From Alistipes sp. (lineage in GTDB: Bacteria; Bacteroidota; Bacteroidia; Bacteroidales; Rikenellaceae), in the NCBI GenBank assembly GCA_029068505.1, contig JAIECN010000024.1, positions 31,961-74,571 of the forward strand: a stretch of DNA of 42,611 nt. The letters are read 5' to 3'. The notes below the pieces were generated by a model, which worked only from the letters and a program-made list of their open reading frames with translations, was not told the DNA's origin and did not search any database. Position numbers and translations under genes: made by a program. Numbering within the stretch: the stretch's first letter is position 1; each line of letters starts with the position of its first letter. Below are positions 30,128 through 39,137 of this stretch, piece by piece.

Positions 30128-31183
30128 CTAATATGTGCTGAATTTATAGACCGTTTTCTGGCAGTAGAGTTCGCCCGGGTGCAGCAGCGGCGAGGGGAAC
30201 TCGGGGCGGTTGACCGCATCGGGGAAGTTCTGGCACTCGATCGCCACGCCGGCGTGGTCGGCATAGCGGCCGCCCGATTTGGTCTCGGGGCATCCGCCCG
30301 AGAGCCAGTTGCCCGTGTAGATCATCACGCTGGGCTGCGAGGTCAGCACTTCGACCTGCCGGCCCGAGCGCGGGTCGCGCAGGCATCCCGCTTCGCCCAG
30401 GATGCCGGCCTGCCAGCCGTCGAGGGCGAACGGGTGGTCGTAGCCCCGGAAGTCGCGGATATGGTTGAACTCCGAGCCGATGCCGTCGCGCAGGGGGCGG
30501 AATTGCCTGAAATCCTGCGGCGTGCCGGCCACGTCGAGCAGGCGGCCCGTGGGTATCTGCCGCTCGTTCATCTCCGGCACGCGGCTGCTCCGGAGCCGCA
30601 GTTCGTGGTCGAGCACCGAGCCGGAGGCTTCGCCCGAGAGGTTGAAGTAGACGTGATTGGTCAGGTTCACCGGCGTCGTGCGGTCGGTGCGGGCCAGGTA
30701 GGTGATCTCCAGCGCATTGTCGTCGTCGAAGTCGAAGATCGCCTGCACGTGCAGTTCGCCCGGATAGCCTTGGTCGCCGTCATCCGAGAGCAAGTCCATC
30801 ACGATGCGGTTGGTCTCCACGCTGCTTTCCCACACCCGGTCGGCGAAGCCTTGCGTGCCGCCGTGGAGGTGGTTGCCGTTGTTGTTGCGTTCGAGCCGGT
30901 ATTCCTGGCCGTCGACCGTCATGCAGCCGTCGGCTATGCGGTTGGCTACGCGGCCCACGCTCTTGCCGCAGGCGGCGCTGTCGCGGAAGTAGCATTCGGG
31001 GCGTTTGTAGCCCAGCGCCACGTCGGCCATGCGCCCTTCGCGGTCGGGCACCGTCACGGCCACGACCGCGGCGCCGTAGTTGGTGAGCTTCACCTCGGCG
31101 CCCTGCGCGTTGCGCAGGGTGTAGAGGACGATCGCCTCGCCCTCGGGCGTCATGCCCCACAAATCCTGCTCGATCTCGATCAT
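30128..31183 (-). CDS. galM: Aldose 1-epimerase
   Basis: [63 protein letters not shown]. The start overlaps the gltX stop; the ORF-track extension to 32527 is an artifact. Confidence 0.94.
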   Translation of the reverse strand: MIEIEQDLWGMTPEGEAIVLYTLRNAQGAEVKLTNYGAAVVAVTVPDREGRMADVALGYKRPECYFRDSAACGKSVGRVANRIADGCMTVDGQEYRLERNNNGNHLHGGTQGFADRVWESSVETNRIVMDLLSDDGDQGYPGELHVQAIFDFDDDNALEITYLARTDRTTPVNLTNHVYFNLSGEASGSVLDHELRLRSSRVPEMNERQIPTGRLLDVAGTPQDFRQFRPLRDGIGSEFNHIRDFRGYDHPFALDGWQAGILGEAGCLRDPRSGRQVEVLTSQPSVMIYTGNWLSGGCPETKSGGRYADHAGVAIECQNFPDAVNRPEFPSPLLHPGELYCQKTVYKFSTY

Positions 31184-32718
31184 GCCTCCGCCGGTTGCAG
31201 CGTTTCCAATATCCGGTCGATGCGGCGCAGGCACTCCTCCTTGCCGATGAACGCCGTCACGTCGTACATGCCGGGGCCTTTGCCGGCGCCCACGAGCGCC
31301 AGCCGCAGGGTGTTCATGACCTGGCCCATGCCGTAGCCTTTCTCTTCGATCCAGCTGTGGACGATGCGCTCGGTGTTCTCCAGCGAGAAGTCGTCGATCG
31401 AGGCCAGCACGCCGCGCAGTTCGCGCAGGATCGCCGGGTTGTCGCCTTTCCAGTATTTGCGGGTCTGCTTCTCCTCGTATTGGGTCGGCGCCACGAAGAA
31501 GAACGAGGTCAAATCCCACAAGTCGGTCGTGAGCGTGGCGCGCTCTTTCATGATGCCCGCCGCACGGCCTGCCAGCTCGTCCGACACCTCGATGCCGTGT
31601 TCGCGCAAGACAGGTTGGTAGAGCGCAGCCAGCTCGGCGTCGCTCTTGCGGTGCATGTGCTGGGCGTTGAACCATTTGGCCTTGTCGGGCTGGAAGCGGG
31701 CGCCCGATTTCGAGACGCGCTCCAACGAGAAGCTGCCGATGAGTTCGTCCATCGAGAACAGCTCCTGCTCCGTACCGGGGTTCCAGCCCAAGAGGGCCAG
31801 CATGTTGATGAACGCCTCGGGCAGGTAGCCGTCTTCGCGGTAGCCGCGGGCCGTTTCGCCCGTGGCGGGCGACTTCCAGAAAAGCGGGAAGACCGGAAAG
31901 CCCATCTTGTCGCCGTCGCGCTTCGAGAGCTTGCCGCCGCCCGTGGGCTTCAAGAGTAGGGGCAGGTGGGCGAAGGCGGGCTGCGTGTCGCTCCAGCCGA
32001 ACGCCTTGTAGAGCAGGTAGTGGAGCGGCAGCGAGGGGAGCCACTCCTCGCCGCGGATGACGTGCGAGACCTCCATCAGGTGGTCGTCGACGATGTTGGC
32101 CAGGTGGTAGGTGGGCAGTGCGTCGGCCGACTTGTAGAGCACCTTGTCGTCGAGCGTCGAGGTGCAGACCTCCACGTGGCCGCGGATCAGGTCGTCCATC
32201 TTTACCACCTCGTCTACGGGCATCTTGAAGCGGATGACCCACTGGTCGCCGCGGTCGATGCGCGCCTTGACCTCCTCGGCGGGCAGCGCCAGCGAGGTGG
32301 CCAGTTTTTCGCGCACCCGGTGGTCGTAGGCGAACGCCTCGCCGCGGGCCTCGGCCTCCTTGCGCAGGGCGTCGAGTTCCTCGGCCGAGTCGAACGCATA
32401 GTAGGCCCAGCCCGCGTCGACGAGCTGGAGGGCATATTTCAGATAGATTTCGCGCCGCTCGCTCTGGCGGTAGGGGGCGTGGGGGCCGCCGACACCGACT
32501 CCCTCGTCGATCCCGATGCCGCACCACTTGAGCGACTCCATGATATACTCCTCGGCACCCGGCACGAAGCGCTGCGAATCGGTATCCTCGATGCGCAGGA
32601 TCATCGTGCCCCCATGCTGGCGGGCGAAGAGGTAGTTGTAAAGCGCCGTGCGTACGCCGCCGATGTGCAGCGGGCCGGTGGGGCTGGGGGCGAAACGGAC
32701 TCTGACAGGTCTTTTCAT
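31180..32718 (-). CDS. gltX: Glutamyl-tRNA synthetase
   Basis: [36 protein letters not shown] motifs. Confidence 0.96.
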   Translation of the reverse strand: MKRPVRVRFAPSPTGPLHIGGVRTALYNYLFARQHGGTMILRIEDTDSQRFVPGAEEYIMESLKWCGIGIDEGVGVGGPHAPYRQSERREIYLKYALQLVDAGWAYYAFDSAEELDALRKEAEARGEAFAYDHRVREKLATSLALPAEEVKARIDRGDQWVIRFKMPVDEVVKMDDLIRGHVEVCTSTLDDKVLYKSADALPTYHLANIVDDHLMEVSHVIRGEEWLPSLPLHYLLYKAFGWSDTQPAFAHLPLLLKPTGGGKLSKRDGDKMGFPVFPLFWKSPATGETARGYREDGYLPEAFINMLALLGWNPGTEQELFSMDELIGSFSLERVSKSGARFQPDKAKWFNAQHMHRKSDAELAALYQPVLREHGIEVSDELAGRAAGIMKERATLTTDLWDLTSFFFVAPTQYEEKQTRKYWKGDNPAILRELRGVLASIDDFSLENTERIVHSWIEEKGYGMGQVMNTLRLALVGAGKGPGMYDVTAFIGKEECLRRIDRILETLQPAEA

Positions 32719-32850
32719 CGTTTTTTTCGTTAGTATATTTTCATCGGGCCGCAGCCCGCGGAGCGCGAGCACCGGAGTTGCGAGCCTCCGCATCCGGGGA
32801 GTGCGGCTCGCCCGGCTCTGCCGGAAGTTCGACAGTAAATAAAGCGTCCG

Positions 32851-33570
32851 TTATTTTATTCGGTATTCGATCCGCATGGTGATGCGGGCTTTCTTGTTGC
32901 GCGACGAGGTGTTGAACGACCCGCCGGCCGAGAACTCCTCGTTGGAGTTGGCGCCCGTGATCTGGAAGACGCCCATGCGTGCCGAAGCCACGCGGCCGAT
33001 CTTCGTGCCGGCATTGGCGGCGATCTTCTCGGCGCGCGTGCGCGCATCGGCCGAGGCGGTTTCGATCAGCCCCATTTTCACGTCGTCGAGCTTCGTGTAG
33101 TAGTAGTCGGGGGCGTAGGCCTCGATCGAGACGCCCTGGGCGATGAGCGACGAGATTTCGCGCGAGATGGTCTCGACCTTCTCCACCTCCTTGGACTCGA
33201 CGGTGAAGCGCTGGCGCAGCTGGTAGCCCGAGAAACGGTTGCCGGCCCACTTGCCGTCCTGGTAGACGGTGGTGTACTGCTTGTCGACATTCACGAACTC
33301 GAAGACCACGGCGTCGTCGTCCAGACCTTTCGAGGTCAGATACTGCTTGACCTTGGCCTTGCTTGCCTCGATCTGGGCGTAGCCTGCGGCCACGTTGGGC
33401 GCCTCGGCCGTCAGCGTGCCCGTCCAGACGATCAAGTCGGAGGTGAACTCCGTCTCGCCGAGACCCGTCACGACGATGGTGTCCTGCGAACGATACTTGT
33501 AGGTGTAGGAGCGACCCAGAACAAAGGCGCAGACGATGGCTGCAGCAGCGATGATGATGTACTTTTTCAT
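32851..33570 (-). CDS. SIMPL (DUF541) domain protein
   Basis: N-terminal membrane/signal segment; VTGLGETEFTSDLIVWTGTLTAEAPNVAAGYAQI; GRVASARMGVFQITGANS. Confidence 0.88.
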   Translation of the reverse strand: MKKYIIIAAAAIVCAFVLGRSYTYKYRSQDTIVVTGLGETEFTSDLIVWTGTLTAEAPNVAAGYAQIEASKAKVKQYLTSKGLDDDAVVFEFVNVDKQYTTVYQDGKWAGNRFSGYQLRQRFTVESKEVEKVETISREISSLIAQGVSIEAYAPDYYYTKLDDVKMGLIETASADARTRAEKIAANAGTKIGRVASARMGVFQITGANSNEEFSAGGSFNTSSRNKKARITMRIEYRIK

Positions 33571-33644
33571 GGTACGATATTTTTTAAGTTTCTGAAATCC
33601 GATGTCGTGTTGCGGCCACGCCGCTGCCCCGCGCAAATCGATCT

Positions 33645-34745
33645 TTATACGTTGAACAGGAAGTGCATGATGTCGCCGTCCTGGACGATGTATTCTTTGC
33701 CCTCGATGCCGATCTTGCCCGCGTCGCGGCAGGCCTTTTCCGAACCCAGACTCACGTAGTCGTCGTACTTGATCACTTCGGCCCGGATGAAACCCTTTTC
33801 GAAGTCGGTGTGGATGATGCCGGCCGTCTGGGGGGCTTTCATTCCGCGCGAGTAGGTCCAGGCACGGGTTTCGTCGGCTCCCGTGGTGAAGAACGTTTCG
33901 AGATCGAGCAATTTATAGGCCGATTTGATCAGACGCGCCACGCCCGACTCCTTCAACCCGAGGTCTTCGAGGAAAAGCTGCCGCTCCTCGTAGCTCTCCA
34001 GCTCGGCGATGTCGGCCTCGGTGGCTGCCGCGATGATGAGCATTTCGGCTTTCTCGTCGGCGATGGCCGCACGCACGGCTTCGGTATGGGCGTTGCCCGT
34101 GGCGGCGCTCTTCTCGTCGACGTTGCAGACGTAGAGCACCGGTTTGTCGGTCAGCAGGTTGAGGTCGGCGACCAATTTGCGGTCTTCCTTCTCCAGCTCC
34201 ACGGTGCGGGCCGAACGTCCTTGTTCGAGCACCGCCTTGTACTGCAGCAGCAGCTCGACCTGCCTCTTGGCGTTCTTGTCGCCGCCCGAGGTGGCCTGCT
34301 TCTGCGTCTTGGCCAGGCGCCCCTCGACGGTCTCCAGGTCTTTGAGCTGCAACTCGGTGTCGATGATGCCCTTGTCGCGCACGGGGTCGATCGAACCGTC
34401 GACGTGGGTGATGTTGCCGTTGTCGAAGCAGCGCAGCACGTGGATGATGGCGTGGGTGTTGCGGATGTTGCCCAGGAACTTGTTGCCCAGACCCTCGCCC
34501 TTGGAAGCGCCCTTTACCAACCCGGCGATGTCCACGATCTCGATGGTCGTCGGGACGACGCGCTTGGGGTTGTCGATCTCGGCCAGCTTGACGAGCCGCT
34601 CGTCGGGCACCGTGATGACGCCCACGTTAGGCTCGATGGTGCAGAACGGGAAGTTGGCCGCCTGGGCCTTGGCGTTGGACAAGCAGTTGAAAAGGGTCGA
34701 TTTACCGACGTTGGGCAATCCTACGATGCCGCATTGAAGTGCCAT
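33645..34745 (-). CDS. ychF: Redox-regulated ATPase YchF
   Basis: [47 protein letters not shown] domain at the C-terminus. Confidence 0.97.
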   Translation of the reverse strand: MALQCGIVGLPNVGKSTLFNCLSNAKAQAANFPFCTIEPNVGVITVPDERLVKLAEIDNPKRVVPTTIEIVDIAGLVKGASKGEGLGNKFLGNIRNTHAIIHVLRCFDNGNITHVDGSIDPVRDKGIIDTELQLKDLETVEGRLAKTQKQATSGGDKNAKRQVELLLQYKAVLEQGRSARTVELEKEDRKLVADLNLLTDKPVLYVCNVDEKSAATGNAHTEAVRAAIADEKAEMLIIAAATEADIAELESYEERQLFLEDLGLKESGVARLIKSAYKLLDLETFFTTGADETRAWTYSRGMKAPQTAGIIHTDFEKGFIRAEVIKYDDYVSLGSEKACRDAGKIGIEGKEYIVQDGDIMHFLFNV

Positions 34746-34771
34746 ATGATAGTTGTTTTCGTTTCGGAGGA

Positions 34772-34779
34772 CAAAGATA
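34772..34779 (-). promoter_or_regulatory. Putative -7 box of ychF
   Basis: CAAAGATA on plus (TATCTTTG minus) 26 nt upstream of the start codon. Confidence 0.5.
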
Positions 34780-35158
34780 CGAAGAATTTCGGAGAAAGTA
34801 AGGTTATGGGGAGGAATAAGGTTAAGTATTTGAGAGGCAGAAATGTTACCCGCTGATTCTCGTCGAGTTGCGAAAAGGCCGAAAAGCAGGATTTCGAGGA
34901 GTTGAGCGAGGTTTTCATTACTTATCCGCTGCCTTTTTCGGGTCGGTAAGGAGGTCGCAAAACCTTGTTTTCGCTTTTGGGAAACGGGTCTGCACTTCGA
35001 GGGACGCCGGTTTTCTCGCATGAGTTCACGACAAAGGTAGTCGTTTTACTCGGAGTTTCGCGAAAAGACGGCTTCGGAGGTGATGACATAGTATCTTATT
35101 CTATGTTCCGCTTTGTTTTTCACGGCTTCAAATAACTCTATATCAGTTAATTTTGTAA

Positions 35159-36469
35159 ATGGTTAATAGAGTTATGAATCACGAGGATGTAAAGGTTGCG
35201 TTCTACCTCAAAAAGAACGTTTTCAGTAAGCCGAGGGCAGAGGCGAACTCGTTCGCACTATGCAGAGGCGAGAAAAGGTGCACGAACGTGAACGAAACGA
35301 ATGCCGAGGGTCGTTGCCCCGTCATGGGCCGATTGACCGTCGGAGTGTCGGAATGCGTGTTCAGTGCCAAGATGCTTGCGCCGCGTTCGCTGTGGGTGTC
35401 GGGTCGTGCCAAAGGCAAAAGTGCCGAAGCAGTCGAAATCAACCGTCGATTAGACGAGCTGCGGGCTTCGGCGCTGGCGATCTATCGCGAGCTGTCTGCT
35501 GTTCGCGAGCGGGTAACGGCCGAGGAGGTCAAATGTCTGCTGCTGGGTATGGCTTTCGGTCAAGAGACGCTGCTCGATTACTTCTGCTCGTTCATCGAGC
35601 ATTTCGAGAAACGGGTCGGTGTGAATCGGGCTGCTAAATCGGCACGCACTTATCGTTGCGCCTACGAACACGTCGAACGGTTTTTGTCGGAGCGATTGCG
35701 GCTGTCGGATGTTCCGTTCTCCGTCTTGGATCGGTCGTTCATCGGCAAGTTCGATCTGTATCTGCGCACGGAACGGAAACTGGCTCCGAACACCGTCGTT
35801 CTCTACATGTCGCGCCTGCATACGGTCATCAACAAGGCTATCGCCGCAGGAATCATCACTGCCGATCCGTTCTCTGGGTACGAGCCTCCGCGTCCCGAAC
35901 GCAGACGACGTTATCTCACGCGCGAGGAGTTGCAGCGGCTGATGACAACGCCGCTCCCTTCATCGAGGCTTTACCTCGTTCGCGACTTGTTTTTGTTCTC
36001 CTGCTATACGGGTATCAGCTACGGCGATATGTGCCGCTTGACTGCTGCGAACCTCGAAACGGCCGAAGACGGAACTACGTGGATTAAGGCGACGCGCGAA
36101 AAGACCAACGTGGAGTTCGAGATACCGCTGCTCGACCTGCCGCTCCGTATCATCGACAAATACCGCGATACGACCTCGGACGGCAAATTGCTCCCGATGT
36201 ACGGAAACTCGGAATTGAACAAGGGACTGAAACACCTCGCCGCCACCTGCGGCATCGACCGCAAGCTGACCTTTCATATGGCCCGCCATACCTACGCGAC
36301 GGAAATCACACTCTCGCATGGTGTGCCGATGGAGACGGTCAGCCGGATGTTGGGGCACAGCCGCGTCGATACGACGCAGATCTACGCCCAAGTAACCGAC
36401 AATAAAATCGACATTGACACGCAGTCGCTCGACGAGCGGATTGCAGAACGATTTACTGTCGCTATTTAA
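35159..36469 (+). CDS. Tyrosine recombinase/integrase 1 (start could be ATG 35174)
   Basis: Bacteroidota integrase architecture with SAM-like core-binding domain and catalytic FSCYTGISYGDMCRL ... HMARHTYATEITLSHGVPMETVSRMLGHSRVDTTQIYAQV. Confidence 0.93.
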   Translation: MVNRVMNHEDVKVAFYLKKNVFSKPRAEANSFALCRGEKRCTNVNETNAEGRCPVMGRLTVGVSECVFSAKMLAPRSLWVSGRAKGKSAEAVEINRRLDELRASALAIYRELSAVRERVTAEEVKCLLLGMAFGQETLLDYFCSFIEHFEKRVGVNRAAKSARTYRCAYEHVERFLSERLRLSDVPFSVLDRSFIGKFDLYLRTERKLAPNTVVLYMSRLHTVINKAIAAGIITADPFSGYEPPRPERRRRYLTREELQRLMTTPLPSSRLYLVRDLFLFSCYTGISYGDMCRLTAANLETAEDGTTWIKATREKTNVEFEIPLLDLPLRIIDKYRDTTSDGKLLPMYGNSELNKGLKHLAATCGIDRKLTFHMARHTYATEITLSHGVPMETVSRMLGHSRVDTTQIYAQVTDNKIDIDTQSLDERIAERFTVAI

Positions 36470-36483
36470 TCACTCTTTGAGTT

Positions 36484-37773
36484 ATGACGATAGTGAAAGC
36501 TACGAATACGGAAAATAGAGTGCGCCGCAGCACGTTCGCCGTGCTGTTCTATATCAACCGCACGAAAGTCCGTAAGGACGGCTTGTGCCAGCTCTTGTGC
36601 AAGGTGAGCATCGACGCCGAGGCGGCACAAATCGGGATGAAAGTCGCGGTCGACCCTGCAATCTGGAATCCCAAGACGGGGCGTGCCGACGGTCGCAGCC
36701 GCAATGCCGGTGAGGTGAACCGTGCCATCGACGCGCTGACGGAGGAAATCAAGGCGCACTACAAGCGAATCAACCTCTCTTTGGGTTTCGTAACGGCCGA
36801 GCTGGTAAAGAATGCCGTGAAAGGCATCGGACAGAAGCCGCTGACGCTGTTGGCATTGTTTCGGGAGCATAACGAGGAGTTCCGCAAGCGCATCGGCATC
36901 GACCGCACGAAAGAGACCTATAAGTGCTATGTACGCTCGTACAACCATCTGCGGGAGTTCGTGCAGCGGAAATGCGGGCAGGAAGATATAATGCTCCGCA
37001 ACCTCGACCGTGAGTTCTACGATGCGTTCGACCTGTTTCTGCGGACGGAACGCCGGCTGCAACAGAAGTCGGTGCACGAGCACCTCTACCGTTTGAAGAA
37101 GATGACCATGCGGGCGGTTAATCAAAGGACATTGCGTCGCGACCCTTACGCCACGTTGCACCCCGAACTGCCGAAGCGCAAGAGCCGCCACTTGAAACTC
37201 GACGACTTGAAACGCTTGCTCGCCGAGCAGGTCGCCGATCCCGAACTGCGACGGGCGAGGGACTGGTTCATCTTCTCGACCTTTACGGGGCTGGCGTATG
37301 CAGACCTGAAACAGCTGTCGGAGAAACACATTACGCAGGACGCAGAGGGTGTACGGTGGATACATATCCGACGGCAGAAGAGCGGTACGGAATCGGTCGT
37401 GCGACTGCTGGACGTACCTCTACGGATTATCGAGAAGTACCGGGCCGAACGCACCGACGAACGACTGCTGCCGATTTGCTCCTACCATAAGTTACAAAAA
37501 CTTATGCCACGACTGGGAAAAGTCTACGGAATTGAAAATCTGACATTCCACAGAGCAAGGCATAATTTCGGGACGCACATCACGCTCTCGCTGGGTGTAC
37601 CGATCGAAACCGTCAGCCGCATGATGGGACACAGACGACTGATGACGACCCAAATCTATGCTCACGTAACGGACAGAAAGGTGGACGAGGATACGAAGCA
37701 ACTGCGAAAACTGTCTGCAAGCCGAAAAATCGAACTCTATGAAGAACCGAAAACCGAGCAGGCGAACGACTGA
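36484..37773 (+). CDS. Tyrosine recombinase/integrase 2
   Basis: FSTFTGLAYADLKQL ... HRARHNFGTHITLSLGVPIETVSRMMGHRRLMTTQIYAHVTDRKVDED; begins 14 nt after integrase 1. Confidence 0.93.
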   Translation: MTIVKATNTENRVRRSTFAVLFYINRTKVRKDGLCQLLCKVSIDAEAAQIGMKVAVDPAIWNPKTGRADGRSRNAGEVNRAIDALTEEIKAHYKRINLSLGFVTAELVKNAVKGIGQKPLTLLALFREHNEEFRKRIGIDRTKETYKCYVRSYNHLREFVQRKCGQEDIMLRNLDREFYDAFDLFLRTERRLQQKSVHEHLYRLKKMTMRAVNQRTLRRDPYATLHPELPKRKSRHLKLDDLKRLLAEQVADPELRRARDWFIFSTFTGLAYADLKQLSEKHITQDAEGVRWIHIRRQKSGTESVVRLLDVPLRIIEKYRAERTDERLLPICSYHKLQKLMPRLGKVYGIENLTFHRARHNFGTHITLSLGVPIETVSRMMGHRRLMTTQIYAHVTDRKVDEDTKQLRKLSASRKIELYEEPKTEQAND

Positions 37774-37802
37774 TATAATGACTTTACTAAACGAATGAAA
37801 TT

Positions 37803-38162
37803 ATGACGATACAACCTATAATGATCGAAAACGGACGGGTAACGATTCGTCCCGCAGCAAACGAAATTTGGCTTACGCAAAGCCAAATCGCCGATCTATT
37901 CGGAGTATTCTCTGCTGCCGTAAATGCGAATATCAGAGCGATACGCAAAAGCGGAGTTTTGCATGAAGACCGCGTTATCCGCCGCACCCGCTGCCGAAAC
38001 GGCAACATCGTCGAGAGGTACAGCCTCGAAATGATTGCAGCATTGGCATTCCGGCTCAAATCCGAGAACGCAGAAGTATTCAGACGATGGATCGTAGAAC
38101 GAGCGACGACACCAGCTATCGTCTGGAAAATGCCGACGAGTAAGGACAGAATGCTGAACTGA
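37803..38162 (+). CDS. RhuM-like/DNA-binding domain protein (short)
   Basis: NEIWLTQSQIADLFGVFSAAVNANIRAIRKSGVL ... RNGNIVERYSLEMIAALAFRLKSENAEVFRRWI resembles the N-terminal region of RhuM-family proteins. Confidence 0.65.
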   Translation: MTIQPIMIENGRVTIRPAANEIWLTQSQIADLFGVFSAAVNANIRAIRKSGVLHEDRVIRRTRCRNGNIVERYSLEMIAALAFRLKSENAEVFRRWIVERATTPAIVWKMPTSKDRMLN

Positions 38163-38170
38163 AACCCCGA

Positions 38171-38209
38171 AAAGAAAAAAGACGGCTCATACAGCCGTCT
38201 TTCTTTTAC
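38171..38209. terminator. Bidirectional intrinsic terminator
   Basis: AAAGACGGCT-CATAC-AGCCGTCTTT with A-run 5' and T-run 3' between convergent genes. Confidence 0.85.
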
Positions 38210-38212
38210 CTA

Positions 38213-38524
38213 TCATACCAGATTCCGATTATCGAAAAGAGGTCGGTATGCCTTTTCTAACATCTGCTGAACATCGGATTCTTTGTAAAGAGCCTTGCCT
38301 GAAATCAGGTAATAAGGCAGTATGCCCGCGCTCCGATAATCCTGTAATGTCCGGCGACTGATTTTCAATACGCGTGACAGTTCGCTGTCGGAAATGAAAC
38401 GTTCGCCGTTGAACGTCCGTTTTATGCTTTTGCTCAACCTATCGAGCACCTTGTCCGTATGCTCCAACCGTTGAAGAATATCCTTTATGCAGGGGTCTTG
38501 CTGCCCCATCAGATAGTTTTTCAT
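38213..38524 (-). CDS. Helix-turn-helix (excisionase/MerR-like) protein
   Basis: RFISDSELSRVLKISRRTLQDYRSAGILPYYLISGKALYKESDVQQML typical small HTH of Bacteroidota mobile elements. Confidence 0.82.
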   Translation of the reverse strand: MKNYLMGQQDPCIKDILQRLEHTDKVLDRLSKSIKRTFNGERFISDSELSRVLKISRRTLQDYRSAGILPYYLISGKALYKESDVQQMLEKAYRPLFDNRNLV

Positions 38525-38814
38525 TTCGTTCGATTTTGCTGATGATACGATGATTTCAGAAGGGCTTCGACATCTTCGGGCTTGTAGAAGATTTTGTGCT
38601 TGATGCAGCTATACGCCAACAGTCCCTTCTCCCGATAGGTTTGCAGGGTACGCAGGGATATTCCCAGCACTTCACATACCTCTTGATTGTCCATCCACTT
38701 TTTCAACCCCAAGTCCTCTTGACTTCGGCATAAGGCGACCGCTTTTTCTTCGACGGATTTCACCCGTCGGATCATTTCGTCGAAGAGCCTTGTATCTATA
38801 CTTACGATTTCCAT
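38521..38814 (-). CDS. Helix-turn-helix (excisionase-like) protein
   Basis: WMDNQEVCEVLGISLRTLQTYREKGLLAYSCIKHKIFYKPEDVEALL; ATG 38814 chosen over ORF-track 39090; 4-nt overlap with the next gene. Confidence 0.82.
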   Translation of the reverse strand: MEIVSIDTRLFDEMIRRVKSVEEKAVALCRSQEDLGLKKWMDNQEVCEVLGISLRTLQTYREKGLLAYSCIKHKIFYKPEDVEALLKSSYHQQNRTK

Positions 38815-38844
38815 ATTTTGATTCGTTTTTGCTTCCCGGACGTT

Positions 38845-38852
38845 CAAATATA
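38845..38852 (-). promoter_or_regulatory. Putative -7 box for the HTH pair
   Basis: CAAATATA (TATATTTG minus), 30 nt upstream of ATG 38814. Confidence 0.4.
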
Positions 38853-39137
38853 GCCAAACGAGTGTTCGTATCCTACGCGTCATCATGCTATGGCCGCATG
38901 TGGCATTGAAGTGGCCACGAGTGGCACAGCCCCATATTTCCGGTCGTGCCGATATGATGCCGTGAACGAGTATATATACGTTCGCGGCATTGCTTTTTCT
39001 CTCCGAGCTTCTCTTCCGTAACCTTTTCCTCATCTTTTCGCCAGCCGGCGCAAGACCGGTATATATCGGATGAATCTGTTGCAGTAGCAAAGGTATTTCC
39101 GGGCTTTACGCTCGTGCAAGATCGAGCCGGCGGGCGG

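Noticed and set aside
30128-32527. 799-aa galM ORF with a ~448-aa N-terminal extension
   Set aside because: The extension is an out-of-frame translation of gltX; galM starts at 31183 with an ATGA overlap.
34746-35021. 92-aa N-terminal extension of YchF
   Set aside because: Conserved YchF begins MALQCGIVGLPNVGKS at 34745; the extension crosses a TATCTTTG promoter and has no protein-like pattern. Treated as a chance open frame.
35159-35200. Classical large invertible-DNA switch at recombinase 1
   Set aside because: Known Bacteroidota invertible promoters are much longer than the 24-bp interior here; the inverted repeat is reported, but inversion is only one untested explanation.
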